Shown in pieces: positions 24,641 through 35,491 of a stretch of 64,000 nt of DNA (position 1 is its first letter; the number at the start of each line of letters is the position of its first letter). The DNA is from Pseudeuparius sepicola. Lineage: Eukaryota; Arthropoda; Insecta; Coleoptera; Anthribidae. The notes below the pieces were generated by a model. That model saw nothing but the letters and a program-made list of their open reading frames with translations. It had not been told where the DNA came from and made no database searches. The translations under genes were made by a program, and so were the position numbers. The stretch covers positions 21,467,735-21,531,734 of the forward strand of contig OY987307.1 in assembly GCA_963920635.1 (NCBI GenBank), read 5' to 3'.

Positions 24641-25371
24641 TTAAGTTGGCTTCATATTCAAATTAAAATTCAAATTCTCCTGAAAACTATAAACCTAATA
24701 CAATGTTAATGTTGGGTTATATTTTAGTTGGATATTTTTAAAAATTGTTCGTAATTCTTGAAACAATAAAAATCGGAACAGTTGAGTTTTACAAGATATA
24801 TGGCCTTGAATAGAAACATTATGTTACTTTTTCTTTAAAAAATTCTAGTATACCTAAATAAATTCTGGGGTAATATAACAAGTGGTGTGTCTATTATCGA
24901 TAATACCTTTCCTTAATTCTAAGAATTATATTCCCAAAGCTGCAAATATTTATTTAGGTATTATCTGATTAAACTACTGTTATTCGGCATACCAGCAGTT
25001 GTATTTAGGAAGAAAATTTAACAACTGTAATTTATTTCATTATTCAGTGTTTAGGCGTAATTATACAACCAAACTTATTAAATAATTTAACTACAAAAAT
25101 TATAAATATTTTGCCTTTTCGAAAAGTTATATAAAAAAAGTGGCCACAACCATACCATACACAAAAGTAGAAATCTATTTCATAGCTGTCATTTAGAACG
25201 AGCTTTCAGTTTTGAATATATTTATTTGTTTAACGATCAATAATGTGTTAACAGAAATTGTTTCTTCTAGTCCTATATTAAATTTGGTACTGCGAGGAAG
25301 TCATCTGGTAACCGATCAGTCTTAGCTACCACAATATTAGTTATAGGACGTAACTAAGAGTAGTATTTCAG
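24641..25371. other. AT-rich spacer, nothing recognised
   Basis: No gene, inverted repeat or RNA feature could be supported. Confidence 0.4.
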
Positions 25372-26239
25372 CGATTATTTCCCTCATACTGCTTGCATCC
25401 AATAAGGTAGCTCCTTCCATAAAAATCCAACCAATGATATGCCTCTGCTAGCGATAATTTGCACTAGTGCAATTTACCGGTAATTGCAGTTGTGCAAATT
25501 ATCACTTCGTTGCTTAGCAACCGCGAATCTGTTGGATACAAACACGTACCTACTTCTTAAAGTTTGTGTGTTTCACACTGTTCTAAATTATGCAGCTTAT
25601 AAATTATGTTGCGGTATTATTAAGCATTATATCAATGAATTTATATATTTTTTTCATTGCTAAATTCTTGTTATTTAGACCTCCGCCTCCGTTTAAATTT
25701 ATGACACATTCGTAAAATAAATCAACGCCGACAGGGTGCATTTGACTTGGATACCCAAGCGTCATGTTTACTTACTCGAACGCTACAGTCGAAGCTGTCA
25801 ATAAACTCGTTCAAAATGAGTCGTTTTGGAAATGTAAACATAGAAAAATTAATACAGAAATTATTAAATCGTATTCGTGAAATAATCTCGACAAATACCA
25901 CTCGTGCCGGAAATTTTTCTATAGATAATTTTATTCTCAAGCCCTATTTTCCCCATTAGCAAAACCACTCGTACGAATTGGGCTTTTGTTTTCAGAGATA
26001 AAATCCCTCGAGCTTCGCTTTCGGGATTTTATCAGAAAATAAAAGCCCAATTTATACTCGTGATCTTTCTAGGCAAAATAGCGCTTTCGAAAAAATTATC
26101 GATAAAATTTCCGGCACTTGTGATATTACATACGAAAATACCACTATAGTGCAATTATTGCTAGCGGAGGCATATGATTGGTTGGATTTTTATGGAAGGA
26201 GCTACTTTATTGGATGCAAGCAGTATATGGAAATAATCG
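25372..26239. mobile_element. MITE with ~95-bp terminal inverted repeats
   Basis: The left end CGATTATTTCCCTCATACTG and its near complement at 26220-26239 extend through about 95 bp of inverted repeat, including TAGCTCCTTCCATAAAAATC. The interior has further short palindromes (TCGAGCTTCGCTTTCGGGAT near 26008). Two antiparallel ~70-codon ORFs inside are not recognisable. The termini differ from the CAGGGTG class, so this is another family. Confidence 0.8.
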
Positions 26240-27603
26240 TAAGTAACATCATACGGGCATCTATTTTTTCCGAAAAAAAAAACAAAAAAACACGTTGCTA
26301 CGTAATATTTTAACAAGAAGCATGAGTGCTGGTGGCAACAAAAATCCGAGTGGAAGACGAGGGTTTTTGCACCTGCACGAATGCATTTTGTTAAAAAAAT
26401 ATTACTTAGCATTGTGTTTTTTTTATTTTTTTCACAGGAGAAATTAGATGCCTGAATGGTATTTGACAAGACTATTTCATGAGTAACAGATTGTTCTGCG
26501 CATACACATAGCTTACAAAACATACTACCTATTATAAAACAGCTGTCAAGTTTTGCCGCTGGTAAACTCGAAAAAACTGCTGACAGGTGCTGTCATACAG
26601 ACAAGGGAAATAGTCGCTGAAATTGTCACCTGATTGGTTAATATTGCAAAAATCGTGTCACATTGGACACATTGGACACTTTCAAAAAGAACAAGTTTTC
26701 AACATTACTTTAAAACGGCACGTCTCAATAGAAAACCGATTTCCATTGCGTTTGGTCCACCCCATAGGCCTCGCTTCAGATTCCCCGTCGAAGGTAAAAA
26801 AGGGGACGAGCCGGGGCTAAGCCCAGGGAAAAACGAAAGGGAAAATAAATACTATTGGATTTTCGTGCTCTTAAATCACTGCCGGGGGAGACCTCGGGCC
26901 GATACGGCCCAACCCCTGTTGCGAGGAGGGGTATTTTTATTTATTTTCCCAGAGTTGGGGGGAAAAATTAGATTTCTTTGATGTAGACGCGAAATTAAAA
27001 TATAATTTGAATTCTAAATTGGCAAGACGGGGTGGCCGACCAAGATGGTAATTAAAAATAAATATAAAGAAGAAAAATGGCGGCCCGGGCCGTTGATGAA
27101 TTATGGAGGGCGGGGAAACGAATAAAAAGAGACCGATTTTAATTAGAAAAATCTTATAGTGGAGGCACGAAGCTTTCCTTAAGTGTTCTATGTACCAAGG
27201 GAAACTGCTAAGTAATCGCACATTTCTTCCTCACAAATCTTGTTTAATATTTAAGATTGATTAGTAAAGTTAAGTTCAGGCTCAGAATCAGTAAAATACT
27301 TAAATATCTGAAGAACAAATAGTTTAAAAAAGGCCTGGCAAGCTACAAAATGATGTATATTGTTTTTGTCACGTATGTTAAATAAAAATATTTGACTAGT
27401 GGAAATTTGTGCACAGATAAACACGTGTCATAATCTGGTAATAAATAAAAATAACGTGTTAATAACGCGTTGAGAAGAATGTATGGCAAACAAGCAAACA
27501 GGCAGACAAGAAAGCGAGTTATTTAACAGTTTGCAAGAACGCGACAACTAGAACCTCCAGCACCATAAGTTGGTAACTAAGAAGAATCTGGAATTAATTT
27601 GTT

Positions 27604-27604
<1 letters not shown>
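26240..27604. other. Non-coding stretch with GC-rich island at ~26740-27130
   Basis: The island holds overlapping composition-driven ORFs in three frames and no domain. The rest is AT-rich. It forms the left flank of the LINE array. Confidence 0.4.

Positions 27605-27641
<37 letters not shown>
27605..27641. repeat. (TAA)n tract, upstream junction of the intact Dong-like element
   Basis: An uninterrupted TAA run of about 12 units abuts the 5' end of the element. R4/Dong-clade LINEs are known to insert in TAA repeats, so this is the presumed target. Confidence 0.95.
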
Positions 27642-27643
<2 letters not shown>

Positions 27644-30600
27644 CCGTATGGGTAGCGGGTTAGAATACTCCTATCGTGGCTCCGCGAGTCGTAAAAGGCG
27701 ACCGAGGGCCGTCACTCCCACGTTACGGGAGAAAACTATGGAATGGAGAATGATAGGATGATTGTCATAGGGCCGCTGCCTGGGGATCGCCAGGGCATGT
27801 CTGGAGCCGGCGCTGGGCATGACAGCGAGCGGGACGTCGGTGACAGGGCGCTGATGAGGCGGGCCCCTGTTGCACAAACAGCTACAGCCCAACAACAACA
27901 CGAACATCTACAACATGGGAGCCAAACGAGAACTAGGGTTCCACCCACCGAAGGTGCTGCGCGGGAACTTCAGCCAGCGTTCACAGAGGCGGGATTACAA
28001 CGACGACGCATGAAATGGACTGTGTCCATGAATGAATCGATTATGCGTATTTTCTACAGGGTGACAAACTTAGGACAAGAGATTATCGGCTACCGACAAC
28101 AACTGCATGCCGAGTTCTGCAGGGAGTTTCCACACATGCAAGTGTCTGAACAAAGAGTGTCAGATCAGTATCGAACTATTCTAAGAAATAACCGAATTCC
28201 AGAAACGCGACTTAACGCTATCAAACGGGAAGTTGAGCTAGAGATCCACGGCGAACACATAGACATAGATGACAACAACAACAATGGGGAACTTCAAGAG
28301 CCTGGACAACAACTAGAAGCCGAAACGGTAGAACCAACAACCGAGAGTCTGGAACGGGTTAACGAAGAACATTTTGAAGGCTTGGACACACATATGAGAC
28401 AGGCAGTATTGCGATACGAAGGCACAGACCCACTTAGCAGGCCACCGCTACCAAGATTAAATTCTTCCAGGAAACTTGCGATCGTGCTCGATCTTATGAA
28501 CACAAGAATTTTACCAAGCTATGTTTCAGTGACACCAACATTAGAACGTATGCACATGTTAATCTACTGTGCCGCAACGGCAGTCATCACTGTAATGGGT
28601 GCCAAGATCCGAACGGCCCAAGAGTTGAATCGTGCAAGACCAGAACCACGAATGGCTCAATGGGAAATGCGACTAAATCGGAAGATCGAGAGTCTCCGTA
28701 AAGACATAGGACAAGTGACGGAATATATCAGAGGAGTTAGAACTAGAAGGATCCAGAGGGCGGTGCAGGCAGTAATGAGCCGCACCCAAATGCATTCTCG
28801 GCATGACCCCGCGAACATCACTGCTCAACAATGTCTTGACACATTAAAACAAAAACTTTCTGTTTTCGCAGGGCGTCTGAGGAGATACAAGGCTAGTAAC
28901 AACAGGAAACGAGACAATAAACTCTTTGAACGATCAGAAAAGGGTTTCTACCGTGCTTTTAATTCTAGCGCCGATGCCACAAATGCGAGTTACCCTAGCA
29001 GAGAACAGGTCGACGGTTTCTGGAGAAATCAACTTGCCACACCAGGTCCATACAATGTCAGTGCAAGCTGGATCAGCGAAGAACGCGAGATGGGCCGGAA
29101 CTATAGCCAGATGCAACACGAGCAATTCACAACCGCTGAGGTCTCCGATGTCATCAAGAATTCCCACAACTGGAAGGCACCAGGTCCAGATCATCTCCAA
29201 AATTATTGGATTAAGAAGTTGTGGTGCACGCATGAACAAATAACTACCTTAATTAATGAAGTCTTGCTCGATCCTCTGAAAATGCCATTGTTTCTTACAC
29301 AGGGTGCAACTTACCTGTTACCAAAAGACCAGCGGAATACGGATAACCCTGCCAAGTACCGCCCAATAACCTGCTTGCCTACGCTTTACAAGATAATCAC
29401 ATCTTGCCTTACGCAGCGAATATATGCTCACTGCGAGCGGAACAACATCATTGCAATGCAGCAGAAGGGCTGCTCGAAGGGCGCAATGGGATGCAAAGAG
29501 CAACTCATCATAGACTCTGTCATCTGCAACCAGGCTCATTCCAAGCAACGAAACCTCTACATGGCTTATGTGGACTACAAAAAAGCATTTGATTCCGTAC
29601 CTCACGACTGGCTCACAGGTATCTTAAAGCTGTATAAAATAGATCATCATACAGTTTCCTTTTTAGAACACGTTATGACAACCTGGCGCACTAAGATACA
29701 ACTCAGAACCGCAGACAGTAACATCGAGACCGACACAATCAACATCCGAAGAGGGATTTTCCAAGGAGATTCACTCAGTCCACTGTGGTTCTGCATGGCG
29801 ATGAACCCTCTATCACATCGGTTGAACTCTACAAAATATGGCTTCGCTATCAAAAGCAACAACGCAGAAGCGATCAAGTTGAATCACCTATTATATATGG
29901 ATGATTTAAAACTGATCGCCGCAACCAAAAACCAACTAACGCAAATGCTTAAAATTGTAGAGGAGTTCTCCAGGGACATCGGAATGCTGTTTGGACTGGA
30001 CAAGTGCCGCACCCTTAATATCATCCGGGGAAAGCTCGAACAAAGCGCACACGAGATGCAGGACGGCCAGGAGATCGAAGCAATGAGCAAGGGAGATACA
30101 TACAAGTATCTCGGGATGAAACAAGCTCAAAGGATAGACCATCGAACAATGAAGACTGATTTAACGAATGAATTCATCAAGAGAGTAAGACAAGTAGTGC
30201 GAACTGATCTTAACAGCAGGAATTTGTTTAAGGCCCTGAACACGTATGCGTGCTCTGTACTCAGCTATTCGTTCGGAATAGTGAATTGGACCAACACGGA
30301 CATCAACAACCTGCAACGAAAAGTTAGGACACTACTGACAAAAGCTCATAAACATCATCCCCGTAGCGCCGTAGAAAGAACAACTCTGCCACGTCAACTA
30401 GGAGGAAGAGGATTGGCAGATCTCAGCAAGCAATTGGACCAACAAATATTAAATCTGCGTAATTATTTCTACAGGCAGGCCAACAGCTCCACACTACATA
30501 GGGCTATATGCGGAGCAGACGTCTCAACACCGCTACGTCTGACGGAACACGAGCGTCAAAATCACCACCGAACCGACAACGATAAACTACAGAGGTGGTT

Positions 30601-31527
30601 GGGGAAGCCGCTGCACGGGAGACATCCTAATGAGGTTAACCAGGAACATGTCGACAAGTTAGCGTCGAACTATTGGCTGACCTCGGGACGAATGTTCCCC
30701 GAGACGGAAGGCTTCCTACTGGCCATACAAGATCAGGTTATACCAACTCGCAACTACCTAAAATTCATTGTAGGAGATGCATCGGTAGTGGATGACAGAT
30801 GCAGATACGGGTGCCCAACTTCAGAAACAATCCAGCACATAACAGGAGGATGTCAGATGTTCGCATCAACGGAATATAAGGAACGACACGATTCGGTTAC
30901 CAAGATCTTGCACCGGGAACTGGCGGAAAAGCTGCTGCTTGTGCAGACAGAAAGGGTCCCATATTACAACTACACACCTGAGCCTGTTCTTGAGAACAGC
31001 AACTACAAGATGTACTGGGATCGTACAGTTCTGACTGATCAACGAGTTGCCCATAACAGACCGGACCTTATAATAGTTGATAAAATTTCTAGGAAGACAA
31101 CTCTGATTGATGTGGCCATCCCGAACAACAACAACCTGCGTGTGAAGCAAGTCGAGAAGATCGCGAAGTACAGAGACTTAGAAGAACGAATTAGAAGGCA
31201 ATGGGAAATGGAGAACGTCCAGACGATTCCAATCATCATGTCAACAACTGGTGTTATACCAAAAAGTTTGCTGAGAAACATCAAGGAGCTGAATCTAACT
31301 GATAGTCTTTACAGGTCCATGCAGAAAGCGGTACTACTTGCGACAGCCCGAACCGTCAGGAAATTCATGGGGAATGCAGGATCGTCCAAGAACATCAATG
31401 TCACCTAGGGCCCGATAACATGGCAAGGGTCTCGTCCGAGCCAGATCCTTTTGGTATCCGGGATGCCCGGGATCTGAGTGAATGTTCCCCGTAGAGGGAG
31501 TGCGAATGCCTTTTGGCTAAGTCGATA
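27642..31527 (+). mobile_element. Apparently full-length R4/Dong-clade non-LTR retrotransposon
   Basis: This 3.9-kb element sits between (TAA)n tracts. Its 5' UTR of ~100 nt is GC-rich and structured; a clear hairpin CTCCC/GGGAG lies at 27715-27731 just before the ORF. One ORF follows (27743-31408). The 3' UTR of ~119 nt ends GGCTAAGTCGATA before TAA repeats, and that same 3' end is shared by three other copies in the window. The single ORF, restriction-like endonuclease and TAA target place it in the R4/Dong group. R2-type elements carry an HDV-like ribozyme at the 5' end; I could not establish one here. Confidence 0.93.
27743..31408 (+). CDS. Dong/R4-like LINE ORF: reverse transcriptase plus restriction-like endonuclease
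   Basis: This 1221-residue protein would nick (TAA)n DNA and reverse-transcribe its own RNA at the nick (target-primed reverse transcription). Residues ~87-165 form a Trp/Tyr-rich helical region resembling the N-terminal DNA-binding domain of R4-clade proteins. Reverse transcriptase spans about 470-800: WKAPGPD at 477, YRPI at 539, motif A YVDYKKAFD with Asp611, motif B FQGDS at 673-677, catalytic YMDD at 718-721, YKYLGM at 787-792. Then come a zinc knuckle C1020-x3-C1024-x7-H1032-x4-C1037 and the endonuclease RPD at 1106-1108 with Asp1123, followed by a KYRDLEERI helix. ATG 27743 is the first in frame after a stop at 27692; another ATG at 27738 opens an overlapping 7-codon uORF. No disabling mutation is seen, so it may be active (inference). 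Confidence 0.95.
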   Translation: MENDRMIVIGPLPGDRQGMSGAGAGHDSERDVGDRALMRRAPVAQTATAQQQHEHLQHGSQTRTRVPPTEGAARELQPAFTEAGLQRRRMKWTVSMNESIMRIFYRVTNLGQEIIGYRQQLHAEFCREFPHMQVSEQRVSDQYRTILRNNRIPETRLNAIKREVELEIHGEHIDIDDNNNNGELQEPGQQLEAETVEPTTESLERVNEEHFEGLDTHMRQAVLRYEGTDPLSRPPLPRLNSSRKLAIVLDLMNTRILPSYVSVTPTLERMHMLIYCAATAVITVMGAKIRTAQELNRARPEPRMAQWEMRLNRKIESLRKDIGQVTEYIRGVRTRRIQRAVQAVMSRTQMHSRHDPANITAQQCLDTLKQKLSVFAGRLRRYKASNNRKRDNKLFERSEKGFYRAFNSSADATNASYPSREQVDGFWRNQLATPGPYNVSASWISEEREMGRNYSQMQHEQFTTAEVSDVIKNSHNWKAPGPDHLQNYWIKKLWCTHEQITTLINEVLLDPLKMPLFLTQGATYLLPKDQRNTDNPAKYRPITCLPTLYKIITSCLTQRIYAHCERNNIIAMQQKGCSKGAMGCKEQLIIDSVICNQAHSKQRNLYMAYVDYKKAFDSVPHDWLTGILKLYKIDHHTVSFLEHVMTTWRTKIQLRTADSNIETDTINIRRGIFQGDSLSPLWFCMAMNPLSHRLNSTKYGFAIKSNNAEAIKLNHLLYMDDLKLIAATKNQLTQMLKIVEEFSRDIGMLFGLDKCRTLNIIRGKLEQSAHEMQDGQEIEAMSKGDTYKYLGMKQAQRIDHRTMKTDLTNEFIKRVRQVVRTDLNSRNLFKALNTYACSVLSYSFGIVNWTNTDINNLQRKVRTLLTKAHKHHPRSAVERTTLPRQLGGRGLADLSKQLDQQILNLRNYFYRQANSSTLHRAICGADVSTPLRLTEHERQNHHRTDNDKLQRWLGKPLHGRHPNEVNQEHVDKLASNYWLTSGRMFPETEGFLLAIQDQVIPTRNYLKFIVGDASVVDDRCRYGCPTSETIQHITGGCQMFASTEYKERHDSVTKILHRELAEKLLLVQTERVPYYNYTPEPVLENSNYKMYWDRTVLTDQRVAHNRPDLIIVDKISRKTTLIDVAIPNNNNLRVKQVEKIAKYRDLEERIRRQWEMENVQTIPIIMSTTGVIPKSLLRNIKELNLTDSLYRSMQKAVLLATARTVRKFMGNAGSSKNINVT

Positions 31528-31540
31528 TAATAATAATAAT
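31528..31540. repeat. Short (TAA)n junction between Dong-like copies 1 and 2
   Basis: About four TAA units separate the 3' end of the intact element from the 5'-truncated copy that follows in the same orientation. Confidence 0.95.
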
Positions 31541-32692
31541 AGAAAGAACAACTCTGCCACGTCAACTAGGAGGAAGAGGATTGGCAGATCTCAGCAAGCA
31601 ATTGGACCAACAAATATTAAATCTGCGTAATTATTTCTACAGGCAGGCCAACAGCTCCACACTACATAGGGCTATATGCGGAGCAGACGTCTCAACACCG
31701 CTACGTCTGACGGAACACGAGCGTCAAAATCACCACCGAACCGACAACGATAAACTACAGAGGTGGTTGGGGAAGCCGCTGCACGGGAGACATCCTAATG
31801 AGGTTAACCAGGAACATGTCGACAAGTTAGCGTCGAACTATTGGCTGACCTCGGGACGAATGTTCCCCGAGACGGAAGGCTTCCTACTGGCCATACAAGA
31901 TCAGGTTATACCAACTCGCAACTACCTAAAATTCATTGTAGGAGATGCATCGGTAGTGGATGACAGATGCAGATACGGGTGCCCAACTTCAGAAACAATC
32001 CAGCACATAACAGGAGGATGTCAGATGTTCGCATCAACGGAATATAAGGAACGACACGATTCGGTTGCCAAGATCTTGCACCGGGAACTGGCGGAAAAGC
32101 TGCTGCTTGTGCAGACAGAAAGGGTCCCATATTACAACTACACACCTGAGCCTGTTCTTGAGAACAGCAACTACAAGATGTACTGGGATCGTACAGTTCT
32201 GACTGATCAACGAGTTGCCCATAACAGACCGGACCTTATAATAGTTGATAAAATTTCTAGGAAGACAACTCTGATTGATGTGGCCATCCCGAACAACAAC
32301 AACCTGCGTGTGAAGCAAGTCGAGAAGATCGCGAAGTACAGAGACTTAGAAGAACGAATTAGAAGGCAATGGGAAATGGAGAACGTCCAGACGATTCCAA
32401 TCATCATGTCAACAACTGGTGTTATACCAAAAAGTTTGCTGAGAAACATCAAGGAGCTGAATCTAACTGATAGTCTTTACAGGTCCATGCAGAAAGCGGT
32501 ACTACTTGCGACAGCCCGAACCGTCAGGAAATTCATGGGGAATGCAGGATCGTCCAAGAACATCAATGTCACCTAGGGCCCGATAACATGGCAAGGGTCT
32601 CGTCCGAGCCAGATCCTTTTGGTATCCGGGATGCCCGGGATCTGAGTGAATGTTCCCCGTAGAGGGAGTGCGAATGCCTTTTGGCTAAGTCG

Positions 32693-32695
<3 letters not shown>
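31541..32695 (+). mobile_element. 5'-truncated Dong-like element, copy 2
   Basis: This begins abruptly with AGAAAGAACAACTCTGCC, matching 30374 of the intact element, and runs to the same 3' end. Across ~1.15 kb I noticed only one base difference (G at 32067 versus A at 30899 of the intact copy). Truncation at the 5' end is typical of incomplete target-primed reverse transcription. Such high identity implies a very recent insertion or duplication. Confidence 0.95.
31581..32576 (+). pseudogene. C-terminal part of the Dong-like ORF (zinc knuckle and endonuclease)
   Basis: This open frame of 331 codons equals the C-terminus of the intact protein. It keeps the CCHC knuckle and RPD...D endonuclease residues but has no reverse transcriptase and no proper promoter or start; the first ATG is an internal or mutated codon. 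The frame is open simply because the copy is young. Whether any endonuclease-only peptide is made is unknown. Confidence 0.9.

Positions 32696-32790
<95 letters not shown>
32696..32790. repeat. Long (TAA)n microsatellite, ~32 units
   Basis: An uninterrupted TAA tract of about 95 bp lies between Dong-like copies 2 and 3, far longer than the other tracts in the cluster. Minus-strand ORFs of poly-Tyr or poly-Leu here are translations of the microsatellite and not genes. Confidence 0.97.
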
Positions 32791-32791
<1 letters not shown>

Positions 32792-32793
32792 GC

Positions 32794-34985
32794 ATGGTGC
32801 ACGCATGAACAAATAACTACCTTAATTAATGAAGTCTTGCTCGATCCTCTGAAAATGCCATTGTTTCTTACACAGGGTGCAACTTACCTGTTACCAAAAG
32901 ACCAGCGGAATACGGATAACCCTGCCAAGTACCGCCCAATAACCTGCTTGCCTACGCTTTACAAGATAATCACATCTTGCCTTACGCAGCGAATATATGC
33001 TCACTGCGAGCGGAACAACATCATTGCAATGAATGCAGCAGAAGGGCTGCTCGAAGGGCGCAATGGGATGCAAAGAGCAACTCATCATAGACTCTGTCAT
33101 CTGCAACCAGGCTCATTCCAAGCAACGAAACCTCCACATGGCTTATGTGGACTACAAAAAAGCATTTGATTCCGTACCTCACGACTGGCTCACAGGTATC
33201 TTAAAGCTGTATAAAATAGATCATCATACAGTTTCCTTTTTAGAACACGTTATGACAACCTGGCGCACTAAGATACAACTCAGAACCGCAGACAGTAACA
33301 TCGAGACCGACACAATCAACATCCGAAGAGGGATTTTCCAAGGAGATTCACTCAGTCCACTGTGGTTCTGCATGGCGATGAACCCTCTATCACATCGGTT
33401 GAACTCTACAAAATATGGCTTCGCTATCAAAAGCAACAACGCAGAAGCGATCAAGTTGAATCACCTATTATATATGGATGATTTAAAACTGATCGCCGCA
33501 ACCAAAAACCAACTAACGCAAATGCTTAAAATTGTAGAGGAGTTCTCCAGGGACATCGGAATGCTGTTTGGACTGGACAAGTGCCGCACCCTTAATATCA
33601 TCCGGGGAAAGCTCGAACAAAGCGCACACGAGATGCAGGACGGCCAGGAGATCGAAGCAATGAGCAAGGGAGATACATACAAGTATCTCGGGATGAAACA
33701 AGCTCAAAGGATAGACCATCGAACAATGAAGACTGATTTAACAAATGAATTCATCAAGAGAGTAAGACAAGTAGTGCGAACTGATCTTAACAGCAGGAAT
33801 TTGTTTAAGGCCCTGAACACGTATGCGTGCTCTGTACTCAGCTATTCGTTCGGAATAGTGAATTGGACCAACACGGACATCAACAACCTGCAACGAAAAG
33901 TTAGGACACTACTGACAAAAGCTCATAAACATCATCCCCGTAGCGCCGTAGAAAGAACAACTCTGCCACGTCAACTAGGAGGAAGAGGATTGGCAGATCT
34001 CAGCAAGCAATTGGACCAACAAATATTAAATCTGCGTAATTATTTCTACAGGCAGGCCAACAGCTCCACACTACATAGGGCTATATGCGGAGCAGACGTC
34101 TCAACACCGCTACGTCTGACGGAACACGAGCGTCAAAATCACCACCGAACCGACAACGATAAACTACAGAGGTGGTTGGGGAAGCCGCTGCACGGGAGGC
34201 ATCCTAATGAGGTTAACCAGGAACATGTCGACAAGTTAGCGTCGAACTATTGGCTGACCTCGGGACGAATGTTCCCCGAGACGGAAGGCTTCCTACTGGC
34301 CATACAAGATCAGGTTATACCAACTCGCAACTACCTAAAATTCATTGTAGGAGATGCATCGGTAGTGGATGACAGATGCAGATACGGGTGCCCAACTTCA
34401 GAAACAATCCAGCACATAACAGGAGGATGTCAGATGTTCGCATCAACGGAATATAAGGAACGACACGATTCGGTTGCCAAGATCTTGCACCAGGAACTGG
34501 CGGAAAAGCTGCTGCTTGTGCAGGCAGAGAGGGTCCCATATTACAACTACACACCTGAGCCTGTTCTTGAGAACAGCAACTACAAGATGTACTGGGATCG
34601 TACAGTTCTGACAGATCAACGAGTTGCCCATAACAGACCGGACCTTATAATAGTTGATAAAATTTCTAGGCAGACAACTCTGATTGATGTGGCCATCCCG
34701 AACAACAACAACCTGCGTGTGAAGCAAGTCGAGAAGATCGCGAAGTACAGAGATTTAGAAGAACGAATTAGAAGGCAATGGGAAATGGAGAACGTCCAGA
34801 CGATTCCAATCATCATGTCAACAACTGGTGTTATACCAAAAAGTTTGCTGAGAAACATCAAGGAGCTGGGTCTAACTGATAGTCTTTACAGGTCCATGCA
34901 GAAAGCGGTACTACTTGCGACAGCCCGAACTGTCAGGAAATTCATGGGGAATGCAGGATCATCCAACAACATCAATGTCACCTAA
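32794..34985 (+). pseudogene. Dong-like reverse transcriptase/endonuclease, truncated and frameshifted
   Basis: The copy keeps reverse transcriptase motifs A to E (including YVDYKKAFD and YMDD), the zinc knuckle and the RPD...D endonuclease, but lacks the N-terminal domain and the first reverse transcriptase block. A 4-bp duplication (AATG) at about 33028-33035 breaks the frame; a 650-codon frame from 33033 is otherwise open. Amino-acid changes relative to copy 1 are few and lie mostly in the last 170 residues. It is non-functional as a whole unit. Confidence 0.93.
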
Positions 34986-35104
34986 GGCCCGATAACATGG
35001 CAAGGGTCTCGTCCGAGCCAGATCCTTTTGGTATCCGGGATACCCGGGATCTGAGTGAATGTTCCCCGTAGAGGGAGTGCGAATGCCTTTTGGCTAAGTC
35101 GAGA
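32794..35104 (+). mobile_element. 5'-truncated Dong-like element, copy 3
   Basis: Homology starts at TGGTGCACGCATGAACAAAT, matching about 29222 of the intact copy, and continues to the shared 3' end (here GTCGAGA), followed by TAA repeats. It is 2.3 kb, same orientation, slightly more diverged than copy 2. Confidence 0.95.
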
Positions 35105-35120
35105 TAATAATAATAATAAT
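35105..35120. repeat. (TAA)n tract at the right end of the LINE cluster
   Basis: Five TAA units follow copy 3 and mark the exit to flanking DNA. Confidence 0.93.
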
Positions 35121-35491
35121 TCTCACCCTCACAATACTCCAAACTAGGAGTACCCCAGAAGCAAGTACCTGCTTGTGCGGGGGAGGGGGGCAATTACTAT
35201 TATTTTGTCTTCGTTGCCATTTGCGTATTGAAATAAAAATCTTATGACATTACTTTTGATTCCTTTTTTATTTTATTTTTCAGGAAAATAACAAGTAAAC
35301 AGATTGATAGATTGGTAGGTAGGTAAAATAATTTTGGATTTTAAATAGGATCAGGTGAGGAGAAACTGAAATAATTATGATATTTGCCACATAATCTTAT
35401 CAAGATGTTTAAAATTGATTGCAACATTTCAAACACAAAACTAAAAAGCAGAAAATTATGAAATTTTTTTAGTATACTTACGTTAAAAAGG
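35121..35491. other. Right flank of the LINE cluster
   Basis: This is AT-rich apart from a small G-rich run near 35178-35190. No gene is recognised. Confidence 0.4.

Noticed and set aside
27642..27745. rDNA origin of the LINE 5' region
   Set aside because: R2 and R4 relatives insert in 28S rDNA, so I looked for rRNA sequence, but both flanks are TAA repeats and nothing outside resembles rRNA.
28294..31284. Minus-strand and alternative-frame ORFs across the LINE
   Set aside because: They are shadows of the main coding frame and recur in each copy for that reason.
32569..32812. Minus-strand ORFs of poly-Tyr and poly-Leu
   Set aside because: They are translations of the (TAA)n microsatellite in two frames and include 3' UTR of the LINE.
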